Source: Coleophoma eucalyptorum (lineage: Eukaryota > Ascomycota > Leotiomycetes > Helotiales > Dermateaceae). From it: a stretch of DNA of 64,000 nucleotides. A program made the position numbers and the translations under genes. The DNA lies in contig JALRME010000059.1 in NCBI GenBank assembly GCA_026120035.1, positions 62,001 through 126,000 on the forward strand, written 5' to 3'. The notes under the pieces are model-generated. The model worked only from the letters and a program-made list of their open reading frames with translations, was not told the origin of the DNA and did no database searches. This document shows positions 12,880 to 24,630 of this stretch, piece after piece. Position 1 is the first letter of the stretch; each line of letters starts with the position of its first letter.

Positions 12880-13378
12880 GAGGTATATTTTTAAGAAAGA
12901 CAAAATTAATTTAATTAATATAAACATTAAATTATAGTTTGCTATTGAATATTATTCAATAAACAATTTATCACCTAACTTTAAACGTTAGATCACTATT
13001 AATTATAAAGTAGTAATAAGGAGAAGAATAATTAATTATATAAATCATAAATTTTTGATTTTATATATATATTTATTAAAGCCTATCAAATATATTTCAG
13101 TTAAATCTGTAGTAATCTTACCTTGGGATTTTATGATTACTTTACTTTTAGATATTACATCCTTTAAAAGTAAGCAATAATTCTTATTACTTATAAAATA
13201 ATCTACATTTAACATATCTTCTTCTAGTTTAAATTAACCTAAATTTATACCTAGTAGGTATTTATTTATACTTTTATTTGTAACTGAAAGTTTTTCGGTG
13301 AATACTTTTTAGTAAGAGACAAAGAGAGACAATTTTCTTTTATATTTTGTTTATTGATAGCAATTTAGTCAACCAAAC
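12880..13378 (+). other. Spacer with a copy of the dispersed hairpin motif
   Basis: A+T-rich, no open frame. It holds one copy of the motif GGAGAAG (13020-13026) ... AAAGCCTA (about 13078-13085), with a potential stem between the halves. Similar copies lie near 17713, 21466, 26013 and 28977. Confidence 0.5.
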
Positions 13379-13450
13379 AGGGTGTGTTGTAGATGGTTCT
13401 ACATTTTGATTGCAGATCATAAATTTGGGGTTCAATTCCTCCATATCCTT
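13379..13450 (+). tRNA. trnC: tRNA-Cys (GCA)
   Basis: A 72-nt cloverleaf. The 7-bp acceptor stem (AGGGTGT with ATATCCT) includes G-T pairs. The D stem is GTAG/CTAC and the anticodon loop TTGCAGA reads GCA. The T arm is around GGTTCAATTCC. It is the only tRNA between nad5 and atp9. Confidence 0.85.
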
Positions 13451-13924
<474 letters not shown>

Positions 13925-14211
13925 TAAAAAAAGGACATAATGATATAAAGAAAAGTTTTATTTTTATTAGAACAGTAATAAAAGTAAGAGTAAGAATTTT
14001 AGAGTATAAGAACATAAGAACATAAGTATTAGATGCCTTTAAAGAATCTAATACTTAGGTGGTGTCATACACTACACAACAATTAACAAACATTAAAAGA
14101 GGAGGGGGTTTAAATCGCTATAGAGCGGGGGCATTCAAATAAACTAAGTATTTAAGTATACTACTAATAAATATATGCAACATATTATTTAGTGTAGATT
14201 TGTCTAGCTCA
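13925..14211 (+). other. Spacer before nad2
   Basis: No tRNA or frame seen. It contains a short G-rich run (gaggaggggg near 14099), unusual in this genome. Confidence 0.5.
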
Positions 14212-15909
14212 ATGATGATTTTTTCTGTTATTTTTCATATATTATCAAATTCCGTCACATCTAGACGAGACAAATCTATATTATTTAGTAGAGTAGCTAT
14301 ATTAGTTTTACTTTCATCTGCTTTCCTTGCTAGTGTTAGCTTATACGTTCAAAACTTATCAGTAGGTATTGGTTTATATGGTGGTTTATTTCATGCTACT
14401 AGTATAACACATATTTTTCAAACATTTATAATGTTAATTAGTGCTGTTATATTAGTATTAACAGGGTTTTACCCTAGAAAAGTATGAGTATCGGAATATT
14501 CTTCATTAAGTAAATTATTATCTTCGGAGTTTTTATACTACAAGTCAGACATATTAAATAAACAAGGACAACAGTACAAAATAATAGAGTATCCATTAAT
14601 TATAATATTTATTGTAACTGGAGCTATTTTCTTAGTTTCAGCTAGTGATTTAGTATCTATATTTTTATCTATAGAATTACAAAGTTACGGATTATACTTA
14701 TTAAGTACATTATATAGAAATTCAGAGTTAGCTACTAGTGGTGGTTTAACATATTTCTTATTAGGTGGTTTAAGTTCTTGTTTTATACTTTTAGGTACAA
14801 GTTTATTATACGGTAACTCAGGTAGTAGTCAATTAGACGGTTTATATATTATAACTAGTTTAAGTGATATGGGTGGTAGTGATAACAGTGCTGAAAATGT
14901 ATTATACTGATATAAACCTTATTACATTAATTTATCTATACTTGTATTAAGTGTAGGTTTCTTATTTAAAATAAGTGCAGCACCTTTCCACTTCTGATCA
15001 CCTGATGTATATGATGCTATACCTACAATAGTTACAACATTTGTTGCTATTGTGGCTAAAATATCTATATTTATATTCTTATTAGAATTAGTGCATTACA
15101 CAAGTAATTCATTATTTACTAATGAATATAGTTGAACATCTAGTTTAGTTGTTAGTTCTTTACTTTCATTAATTATAGGTTCAGTATTAGGGTTAACTCA
15201 ATCACGTATAAAAAGATTGTTCGCTTATAGTACTATATCACATGTAGGTTTTATATTATTAGCTTTAAGCATTAACAGTGTTGAGTCTACAGAAGCTTTC
15301 GTATTCTACTTAACTCAATACTCTATTAGTAACTTAAACGCATTTATAATTCTTATAAGTATAGGTTATTCTTTATATTATTACGTAAATGATGAAAAAG
15401 AGTATAAAGACTTAGCAGATAAAAACAATTCACCTATACAATTAATTAGTCAATTAAAAGGATACTTTTTCATAAACCCTATTTTAGCTTTAAGTTTATC
15501 TATAACAATATTCTCTTTTGCAGGTATACCACCTCTATTAGGTTTCTTTGCTAAACAGATGGTCTTAAGTGCTGCCTTAGATAATGGTTATGTATTCCTT
15601 AGTTTAGTTGGGATATTAACAAGTGTAGTTAGTGGAGTTTATTATTTAAATGTGGTAAAACAAATTTTCTTTGATAAACCTTCATATAAAAAAAACCCTG
15701 AAATGGTAGATTTAAATTTACATGGTAGTATTGTAAAAAACAATATTTTAATTAAAAAATTAACATTTAAACTAGATAACATTGTATTATCTAGCGCTTT
15801 AACTGTTACAATATCTATTTTAACATTAGTAATAGTATTATTTATGTTTGTACCGGATGTATGATTAAGAACAGGTAGTATCGTCTCCTTAGTACTATTT
15901 AGAACTTAA
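14212..15909 (+). CDS. nad2: NADH dehydrogenase subunit 2
   Basis: Proton-pumping membrane subunit of complex I, 565 aa in code 4, intronless. TGA is read as Trp, for example in PRKVWVSEYS and PFHFWSPDVY. The conserved blocks [24 protein letters not shown] and [17 protein letters not shown] are present. I chose the tandem ATG at 14212 as start; an upstream TTG in frame is less likely. It ends 2 bases before the nad3 ATG, in place of the one-base overlap common for this pair in ascomycetes. Confidence 0.96.
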
Positions 15910-15911
15910 CC

Positions 15912-16682
15912 ATGACAAGTACTACATTCTTTTTTATATTTATACCAATATTAGCCGTTATTTTTTTAGCTTTAAATTTAATATTCGCACCACATAACCC
16001 CTACCAAGAAAAAGATAGTGCATTTGAATGTGGTTTCCATTCTTTCTTAGGTCAAAATAGAACACAATTCAGTATTTCTTTCTTTATATTTGCACTTCTT
16101 TTCTTATTATTTGATTTAGAAATTCTTTTAGTATATCCTTATGTAGTTAGTGCATATACAAATGGTATTTATGGTTTAATAATAATGCTTATTTTCTTTT
16201 TAGCATTAACATTAGGATTTGCATTTGAACTTGGTAAAAACGCTTTAAAAATTGATAGTAAACAAACTTTTACCGTTACTCATTTTAATACAAGTAATAC
16301 TACAGATTATTTATCTGGGATAACATTTAGTAGTATTAGCCGTATATTAAAAAATTTTAGTAGTAAAATAACAATCAAAACTTTTTTAGCTAGTTGTTTT
16401 ACTATTTTTATTATTACATGTATTAAATGTTATTACTCTGACTTATTTACATTTGACTCAGAACATTTCTTACCCTTATTTTCTTTAGGAATTTTTGGAT
16501 GACTTCTTAATAACTTTAATTCTTCATTATTGGCCGAATTTTTAGGGGATATCAATTTTCATGATATATTCTTTGGTTTATCTAAACATCACATGGGTCC
16601 AGGTACAGGACCTGAGGATTTTAAATTAAAAATATATAATCCTATGGATAACAACTCAGATGGATCGAGGAAACTTCAATAA
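15912..16682 (+). CDS. nad3: NADH dehydrogenase subunit 3 with a C-terminal extension
   Basis: Residues 1 to about 118 are a normal Nad3 (PYQEKDSAFECGF, FALLFLLFDLEILLVYPY, FELGKNALKIDSKQ), where the protein usually ends within a few to about 20 residues. Here the frame continues without a stop to 256 aa. The extension has a hydrophobic segment (about residues 155-175), a second hydrophobic stretch around residues 180-200 and a Gly/Pro-rich piece (MGPGTGPEDF) near its end. Either Nad3 is made as a fusion that is later cleaved, or an accessory ORF has become joined in frame. The last 23 bases overlap the next ORF in another frame. Confidence 0.88.
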
Positions 16683-17430
16683 TTCAGAGAATGATTCAGA
16701 AATGGGCGATAACCCGGATAACCCGGATAATCCTGATAATGATTCAGATATGGACGATAATTTTGATTCAGGTATGGAAGAATCCGATGCTTGAACGGAA
16801 GATGACCCTGAATTTGCAGTACCTGATACTCCAACTAACAAAGAAGAGTTTAAGAAAATGCAAGAGTATCATGCCGTAGAAAAAGAAGAAGCCGATGATC
16901 TAAAAGATGACCTTGCTCGTTATACAAAGGCTATCCAAAACATAAGAGAAAAAACTAGTAGATCTGATTTTACTGATAGTGAATGAGATGACTATGTGGA
17001 ATTTACTGATCAAACTGCACCACGTGTTTATGTGGAAGAAGATAGAGTTAGATACTTTGAGGAAGAGGTAAGTGTAAGTGATAGAAAAAGAGAACAACAT
17101 ATAGCTGAAAATCAAAATACTTACAATGAGAAGGCTAATTTGTTTAATTCTCGTAAAAGACATTACGAAGCTGCTATGGAAAAATTAGATAGAACTAAAG
17201 ATTTATTCGAAGATACGGAAAATAATAATTTAGCTTCTGGGCCTAGCAATATACCTAGCATAGGATCTAGTAATATACCTAGTATAGGATCTAGTAATAT
17301 ACCTAGCGAAGGATCTAGCAATATACCTAATCAGGGATCTAGCAATTTCCCTAGCGAAGGATCATCTAATGGTAAACGTAGATTAGACGACACAGACTTT
17401 GAGTCTAATGGAGGACCATCTAAACGTTAG
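16660..17430 (+). CDS. Acidic accessory ORF overlapping the nad3 extension
   Basis: A 256-aa code 4 frame (TGA Trp codons in ESDAWTE and DSEWDDY) starting at ATG 16660, out of frame with and overlapping the nad3 extension by 23 bases. The N-terminal third is very acidic (Asn-Pro-Asp repeats), the middle is charged and likely coiled coil (about residues 65-185), then come five repeats of about 8 residues resembling SSNIPSxG, and a KRRLDD cluster near the C-terminus. I know no homologue. The change of frame at the nad3 boundary suggests that extension and ORF were once one frame (membrane part, linker, polar part) now split by a frameshift. Whether it is translated is unknown. Confidence 0.6.
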
Positions 17431-18012
17431 TAACTAGGTACCAAGCATTTTATTTAATATTTATATCTATCACCCGATAAGTGTTATAATATTTTAGCTT
17501 CATTAAAGCTTTATTAATATAAAACGTTTCTTTTAATAATTTTTAGACTATTTATGCACCATGCCTCTTTAAAGTGAACAAAGGTTCATAGTAATATTTA
17601 TATAAATACCTTGTTTAACATTATATTGTTAAACAAGATCCCCTATAGCTTTGATGCCTTAGTTTGTAATACTTTATATACAAAAAAGCAAATATAAGCA
17701 AAGGGAAGTTAGGGGAAGGATTTAGATATTCAATGTTTTGAATACTCTAATTCAAAGCCAACTATTAGATGCTCTTTTATATATAGTTTATTAAGATGAA
17801 CTATAGTGTAAGCTGGGGGTGATAATAGGATTTTTGACATATTAAATAAAAAGGTATGTTAATAAATAAACTTATAGATATTACACTAATTAATTGGTAA
17901 TATGTTTATAGGTATGGCATAAAAAAAGGTTTATATAGTTATATAATATAATCGTATAAACTTTTAACTACTCATTTAAAACTGGGACAATTGGATTTAT
18001 AATTTATTACCC
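17431..18012 (+). other. Spacer with a dispersed hairpin motif copy
   Basis: No gene found. One copy of the motif, in the form GGGAAG (17713) ... AAAGCC (about 17754), is present with a hairpin-capable middle. Confidence 0.5.
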
Positions 18013-19482
18013 ATGTTACTTAGACTTTTATTAACCATACCCTTAGCAGGTATACTGCTAATATATACAAATTTTTCAGACAGATCCAGTGATATAAGTA
18101 ACAGCCGAATTAAAATAATCGGTTTGACGACATCTATAGTTAATCTTTTTGTATCACTAATAGTGTTTATTTTATTTGACTTCAGTAGCAATCAGTTTCA
18201 GTTTGTTCAAGAATATCAAGAAATAAGCTCTTTTGATTTTTACTTAGGTTTAGATGGGTTGTCTATATATTTTGTTTTATTAACAACTATTATTACACCT
18301 ATTGCACTATTAAGTAATTGAACATCTATTAGCGAAAATGTAAAATCATTTGTTATAATAATTTTACTATTGGAAAGTTTATTATTAGCAGTTTTTTTAG
18401 TTTTAGATATATTATTATTCTATATTTTTTTTGAAAGTATATTACCACCATTATTTGTTTTAATAGGATTATTTGGGTCAAGTAATAAAGTAAGAGCTAG
18501 TTTCTATTTATTTTTATATACATTATTTGGTTCATTATTTTTATTATTATCAATTTTAGCAATATCTTCAATTATGGGTACTACTGATATAGATGCCTTG
18601 TACAAAACTAATTTTAATTATTCAACACAATTATTTTTATTTTACGGTATATTTTTATCATTTGCTGTAAAAACTCCTACTATATTTTTAAACACTTGAT
18701 TATTAAAAGCTCACGTTGAATCACCTTTAGCTGGTAGTATTATATTAGCAGCTATTGTTTTAAAATTAAGTTTATATGGAATATTTAGATTAATGTTACC
18801 ATTATTACCTAAAGCTTCTTTAGATTATACATATATAATATACCTTATAGGTGTTATAACTATAATATATGCTAGTTTTAGTACATTAAGAACTATAGAT
18901 GTTAAAGAACTTATTGCTTATAGTTCTGTATCACACGCTGCAGTTTACCTTATAGGTGTATTCAGTAATACAATACAAGGTATAGAAGGTGGTATAGCTT
19001 TAGGGTTAGGTCACGGTTTTGTATCTAGTGGTTTATTTATATGTGCTGGAGGTGTTTTATATGATAGATCTTCTACTAGATTAATAAGTTTCTATAGAGG
19101 AATGGCTCAGTTAATGCCTGTATTCTCTATATTATTCTTTATTTTATGTTTAGGTAATAGTGGTACTCCACTTACTTTAAATTTTGTAGGTGAATTCTTA
19201 TCATTATATGGAGTATTCGAAAGACTACCTTTATTAGGTTTATTTGCTAGTTCTTCTATTGTATTCTCTGCCGCATATACTATATATATGTTTAATAGAA
19301 TAGCATTTGGAGGATCTTATAGTAAATTCTTTGAAGTTAATATAAGCGATGTTAATAAACGTGAATTCTTTATATTATTAACATTAGTTGTGTTTACTGT
19401 TGTATTTGGTATATACCCTGCACCTATATTAGATGGTTTACATTACTCTGTATCTTCTTTAATATATAGCAACATAGCATAA
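18013..19482 (+). CDS. nad4: NADH dehydrogenase subunit 4
   Basis: Proton-pumping membrane subunit of complex I, 489 aa in code 4. TGA Trp codons lie at about 18319 and 18697 (FLNTWLLKAHVE). Conserved blocks: FESILPPLFVLIGLFGS, the LKAHVESPLAGS block, and ELIAYSSVSHA. It is intronless. The ATG at 18013 follows a spacer and gives the expected hydrophobic N-terminus. Confidence 0.97.
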
Positions 19483-19688
19483 ATTAATTTTAGTAAAATA
19501 AAATTATCCTTTTTAAGCTAGCAATGTGTTATAGCCTTACTTACATATAATTTCTTACTTATAAATGTAATAAATGTCTTTAATTATTTATTGCTTATGC
19601 CAACTCATATCTAATACTTATTGCAGTAGCTATGAATATAAAAGCAAACCATTAAATATATAACATTTAATTTAATTACTCTTTAAAA

Positions 19689-19835
19689 ATGCCACAATTA
19701 GTACCTTTCTTCTTTTTAAATCAAGTTCTATTTGGATTTATGATATTACCAGTTATGATATTTATTTTATCAAAATATATCTTACCAAGATTTGTTCGTT
19801 TATTTATGACTCGTCAATTTATATCTAAATTATAA
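19689..19835 (+). CDS. atp8: ATP synthase F0 subunit 8
   Basis: A 48-aa protein beginning MPQLVPFFF, the conserved start of fungal Atp8, with one transmembrane helix and a basic C-terminus (TRQFISKL). It sits upstream of atp6 as in most ascomycete mtDNAs. It helps assemble the membrane part of ATP synthase. Confidence 0.96.
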   Translation: MPQLVPFFFLNQVLFGFMILPVMIFILSKYILPRFVRLFMTRQFISKL

Positions 19836-20109
19836 TATTTATTGCTAAAAATAAAATAAGCGTGTGGCGTGATCTTGCTTATACTTAGTAAGTATAAGTA
19901 TTAGTATTAAAGCTTTCTATACAAAGGCTTTTTTTTTTAGTAAAGCACAGTGTACATGACAACAGTACTAGTTTATAGAGTATTATATACAATAATTAGA
20001 TAAATCATTGTCACTTTTACAATAGGTATTATTTATAAATACCATTGTGTATATTTGTTTTTTAAATAAACATCCGTAACATATTTTTTATGAAACACTA
20101 CTATATGAA

Positions 20110-20907
20110 GTGAATAATTTACACCTAATAAATAATTATACATGTACAGAAATATTAAGTCCATTAGATCAATTCGAAATAAGAAATCTTTTAAGTATAG
20201 ATGCACCTATAATGGGTAACATTAATGTGTCTTTAACAAATATTGGTTTATACTTAACAATAGGTTTTTTCTTATTTTTAAGTTTAAACGTATTAGCTAC
20301 AAATGAAAATAAAGTAGTAAGTAATAAATGATCAATTAGTCAAGAAACAATATATGCTACTGTACACAGTATAGTAATAAACCAAATAAATGCAAAAAAA
20401 GGGCAAATATACTTCCCTTTTATCTACACATTATTCATTTTCATTTTAATTAATAATTTAATAGGTATGGTTCCATACAGTTTCGCTTCAACAAGCCACT
20501 TTATATTAACATTCTCTTTAAGTTTCACAATAGTTTTAGGTGCTACTATATTAGGTTTCCAAAAACATGGTTTAGAGTTTTTCTCTTTATTTGTACCAGC
20601 TGGTTGTCCTTTAGCTTTATTACCTTTATTAGTTCTAATAGAATTTATATCATACTTAGCTAGAAATGTTTCATTAGGATTAAGATTAGCTGCTAATATC
20701 TTAAGTGGTCACATGTTATTAAACATTTTAGCAGGTTTCACTTATAACATTATGACTAGCGGTATTATCTTCTTCTTTTTAGGTTTAATACCTTTAGCAT
20801 TTATTGTAGCATTCAGTGGTTTAGAATTAGGTATTGCTTTCATCCAAGCACAAGTTTTTGTAGTTTTATCATCATCATATATAAAAGATGGTTTAGATTT
20901 ACATTAA
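20110..20907 (+). CDS. atp6: ATP synthase F0 subunit a (subunit 6)
   Basis: Forms the proton half-channels of ATP synthase, 265 aa. Conserved parts are SPLDQFEIRNLLSIDAP near the N-terminus, the block with the essential Arg (SLGLRLAANILSGHMLL) and FIQAQVFVVLSSSYIKD at the end. TGA Trp occurs in KWSISQETIY. No ATG is in frame before the conserved region. The best start is GTG at 20110, though ATA codons follow. A short ATG frame just upstream (20104) is in a different phase. Confidence 0.9.
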
Positions 20908-21010
20908 TACACATATAACATATTATTATATATATATATGTTTTACTAGAGTTATATTTAATTAATTTATCTTAATCTTTTTTAAAGATCTATATAATAA
21001 AAATTCTAAA

Positions 21011-21288
21011 TTATTCGGATATTAATAGTACAAGTACTGTATTAAGATATAGTATAGGAAAGTCCGGCGCTTAATATAGATATACTCATATTGGTGAGAG
21101 TATAGTAAAAACTAAGGTATTAAACAGAAAATTTTACCTATCTAGTTATAATATGTATTGTCTAAATGTATTGTTATTATTACTTTTATATCACTGCAGT
21201 ATTAGATAGAGACGAACATACAAGCCTATCTTAAGCCTTATTTTAGAATAATAACTATTACAGAATCCGGCTTAAAAATATCCAATAA
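21011..21288 (+). ncRNA. rnpB: Mitochondrial RNase P RNA
   Basis: RNA subunit of RNase P, which trims tRNA 5' ends. Two universally conserved blocks are present and correctly spaced: the P4 5' strand with CR-I (AGGAAAGTCCGGCG, about 21056-21069) and the CR-V/P4 3' strand (ACAGAATCCGGCTTA, 21260-21274). The ends pair to form P1: TTATTcGGATATT at 21011-21023 with AATATCCAATAA at 21277-21288. The roughly 280-nt size suits a reduced A+T-rich fungal form. Ends were placed from the P1 pairing. Confidence 0.85.
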
Positions 21289-21867
21289 TATTAAATATAT
21301 AGTATTTAAAATTAAATCTATAATAAATGATTTAATATAAGCTGTAGTAAATACTATAGTTATATAAGATTTACCTTTTATAATACTTACGTATACACGT
21401 GAAAGTAGTATACTATTTTTACATCCCTTTTAACTTAACATATTTTATGTTAATAAAAGGAATTAGGAGAAGCATGTTAATAATAAAATTTAACGTATAA
21501 AGCCTAAAGTTTAAATTTTATTTAGACTTACCCCCCCCCCCCTCCTTTTTTTTTTTAGACTTAAATTTAACATGTGTAGGTTTATTTAACTAAGAAAAAA
21601 TTAATTATGTAAAGTTTGTGAATTACTTTTTAATAAAATTTTAAAGTTTGTGAATGACTTTTAGTAACTATGCATATTAATAATAATAATGTGTGTAGTA
21701 AATATAAACTTAATTTACTTTAAGTTTAAGCTGTTTACAGGTTTCTCTTATACTGTTTATTAATTAATGTAGCATATGTTACATTAATAGTAAATTATAT
21801 TATATATGACCAATAAATACTTATTTCATATCCAGTATTCTAAGTAGAAAGACTTACAAAAAAATAT
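21289..21867 (+). other. Spacer between rnpB and cox2 with hairpin motif and C/T tract
   Basis: No frame or tRNA recognised. It contains a dispersed hairpin motif copy (GGAGAAG 21466-21472 ... AAAGCCTA about 21499-21506) and a run of about 12 C followed by T-rich sequence at 21531-21558, the most extreme homopolymer in the mitochondrial part. Confidence 0.55.
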
Positions 21868-22623
21868 ATGCTTAATTTAGTATATTTAAATTTAATTAAT
21901 AGTTGTGATAGTCCTAAACCTTGAGGTTTATATTTCCAAGATAGTGCTACACCACAAATGGAAGGATTAGTAGAGTTACATGATAATATTATGTTTTATT
22001 TAGTTACAATTTTATTTGGTGTTGGGTGAATAATGGTTTCTGTTGTTAGAAACTTTGTAAATACAAATACACCTATGTCACATAAATACTTAAATCATGG
22101 AACATTAATAGAATTAATATGAACTATAACTCCAGCTTTAATATTAATACTTATAGCATTCCCTTCATTCAAATTATTATATTTAATGGACGAAGTTAGT
22201 GATCCAGCTATGTCTGTATTAGCTGAAGGTCACCAATGATACTGAAGTTACCAATACCCTGATTTCTTAAACTCAGATGATGAGTTTGTAGAGTTTGATT
22301 CATACATGGTTCCAGAAGCTGATTTAGAAGAAGGAGCTTTAAGAATGTTAGAAGTTGATAACAGAGTTATCCTTCCAGAATTAACACACGTTAGATTTAT
22401 TATAACTGCTGCTGATGTTATACATTCTTTTGCTGTACCTGCTTTAGGTATTAAATGTGATGCCTACCCAGGTAGATTAAATCAAGTATCTATTCTTATA
22501 AATAGAGAGGGTACTTTCTACGGTCAATGTTCTGAATTATGTGGTATCTTACACAGTTCTATGCCTATTGTTATTGAATCAGTGTCTATAGAGAAATTCT
22601 TAAGCTGATTAGAAGAGCAATAA
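21868..22623 (+). CDS. cox2: Cytochrome c oxidase subunit 2
   Basis: Carries the Cu(A) centre that accepts electrons from cytochrome c. The 251-aa protein has two N-terminal transmembrane helices, the aromatic WYWSYQYPD block (TGA Trp codons) and the Cu(A) loop [12 protein letters not shown] near residue 215-226. The ATG at 21868 gives the short N-terminus typical of fungi. Intronless. Confidence 0.97.
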
Positions 22624-22951
22624 GTATAATATAGATTATTATCAAACATAGGGTTTACAGTAATATTCCTTCTTTAACTGACAAGTTGAAGTCTGAAATT
22701 CCCTATTTTACCTTTAAATTACATCCATAATTCGCAAGTTAATATACCATATCTCTTCTTTGCTGTTCTTACTCTTATTGTTGTTCTAATGTTCTTGCTC
22801 CTATTACTGTTCTAATGTTCTTACTCTTATTAATGTTCTGTTCAAATGTTAATACTGTTATTTATATCTTTATGTCCATTAAGCTAAACCTACATTTTCT
22901 TATGATTCTATCTTTTTCTTTCTGCTGAATCATATAAATTGAATCAAAAGA
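22624..22951 (+). other. Spacer between cox2 and accessory ORF with short repeats
   Basis: At about 22755-22850 variants of ttgttctaatgttcttactcttat are repeated about three times. No gene. Confidence 0.5.
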
Positions 22952-24400
22952 ATGAAAAATACAAATATGAATTTATTGATAATGCCCTATCAAACCTTTT
23001 TTCTACTATTATTAGCAATTATATCCTTTTATTTATTAGGTTTATGATGCTTTATTTGTACATCTCTTTTATTAGTTGTTGTACACATAAAACCGGAAGT
23101 TATTGATGTTTTATATGTTTACATTTCTAAATTAAAAGTATATAATATAGTTATTATACCATTTTATATGGTATTGTTTAGTTATTTGGCTAGTGTATTT
23201 GTTTTATTTAATAATCAAGAGCAAGTATATTTTGTTATACTGTTTATTTGTTGTTTTATAGAATACTTACCTTATATTAAAAAAACTATGTTAGGTTTAT
23301 TCAGTTTTATTAAAAATAATATGTTAGTATATATAGCTATTTTTTCTTTTAATAGAATATTATTTGGTATTCTTATATCGATTATTTTAAGTATACTTAA
23401 TTGAATCGATATAGAATTAAGTAATAAATATATTATACCTTTAATATCTGAACCGTACATGGTAAAAATAATAAGCCAAACTTTTATTTTAGAAATAATA
23501 ATATGGATGTTAGGCTGAGGAAATAATAGTACTTCTTCTTCGGGTGGCCTTAGTAATATAGGGGGGCCATCACAACCCACGGGTGGTGAACCGGGAGGTC
23601 CATCAGGAAATAATTGTCTTCCTACTGATCCTGAATCTACTAAACGACGTTCAAATGTTGATGGTAGTTCAGAAAACAGGTTAATTTCCTATCAAGAGTT
23701 TCTAGAAACCCATCATAGAAATACAAATGCAAATGCAAATAAAAAAGGTCCGCCTAGTTTATTAGCAATCCATGCTGATTTATTTGATCCATATCTAAAA
23801 TTAAGGTATGAAACATTTAAAAACAGTTGTGTACCTCTTGTAGAATTTTGTGCTAATCATGCATTAGATTATACTTCTACCCAAAAAGAAGATTTTCAAT
23901 CTAAAGGGTTAACTAACTACGATATCGATAGTTTAAATAGACTTAATTTACGTATTGGTCGATTTAATTGCCCAGGGGGTATAACTTTAGATGTTGCTTT
24001 ATTTATGAAAAAATATCCAAATGTAAATATATTTGAATTTAAATCGATATTGGATCACCATCGTTATAGATTTAAATTAAACCATTTATGATATTATAAG
24101 GCTGGAAGTAATGATCCTGAACCCTACAGAACTCACTCTTTCCATGTAAGAACTGTAGATTTATATAAATATAATGATAATAATGAATTAAAGTTTTTTG
24201 TAACTAAAGCTCCAAATACTTACCCAAATCATCTTCCTTTATATTTTAGAAATAGAAATGGATCATATAGTAGATTAGATGAAAATCTTTTTAAAAATTT
24301 AGAACCAAGAAGACAAGGAAGAGATGTATTTTATTTTGATGGAAATTCTTATACATTAACAGGGTTTAAAAGTCCTTTTGTTGTACGTTATATAGAATAA
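22952..24400 (+). CDS. cox2-linked accessory membrane ORF
   Basis: A 482-aa code 4 frame with its own ATG. Residues 1 to about 190 hold several hydrophobic helices. A Gly/Ser/Pro linker follows (about 190-222), then a KRR cluster (about residue 232) and a soluble polar C-terminal domain of about 250 aa. The segment EQVYFVILFICCFIEYLPY clearly matches the nad1-linked ORF (EQVCMTILLICCSIEYLPY) and similarity continues through KNNMLVYIAIFSFNR, so they are paralogues. Trp is written TGG at least once (near 23504) and Arg codons CGT/CGA are used, unlike core genes. No homing endonuclease or polymerase motif is seen. Function unknown. Confidence 0.75.
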
Positions 24401-24630
24401 TGGGTAAATATGTAATCTTATTTTGTAAGACATAGTATTTAATGCGTTTAAGTTAGAAAAAACATAAATAGTTAGTATTATTTATATAAGCTATTAAATT
24501 ATACAGTTATATTTAACTACTAGATAAATATAAAATAAATTGCCATATAATAAATATTAAATATTAGATATTTAATATTTATTACTTAAAACATCTAGAA
24601 AAAAAATACAATAAACACTCAAAATAAAAA

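Noticed and set aside
22952..24400. Accessory ORFs as homing endonucleases or plasmid-type polymerases
   Set aside because: I looked for LAGLIDADG, GIY-YIG and polymerase motifs and saw none; the N-terminal halves are membrane helices.
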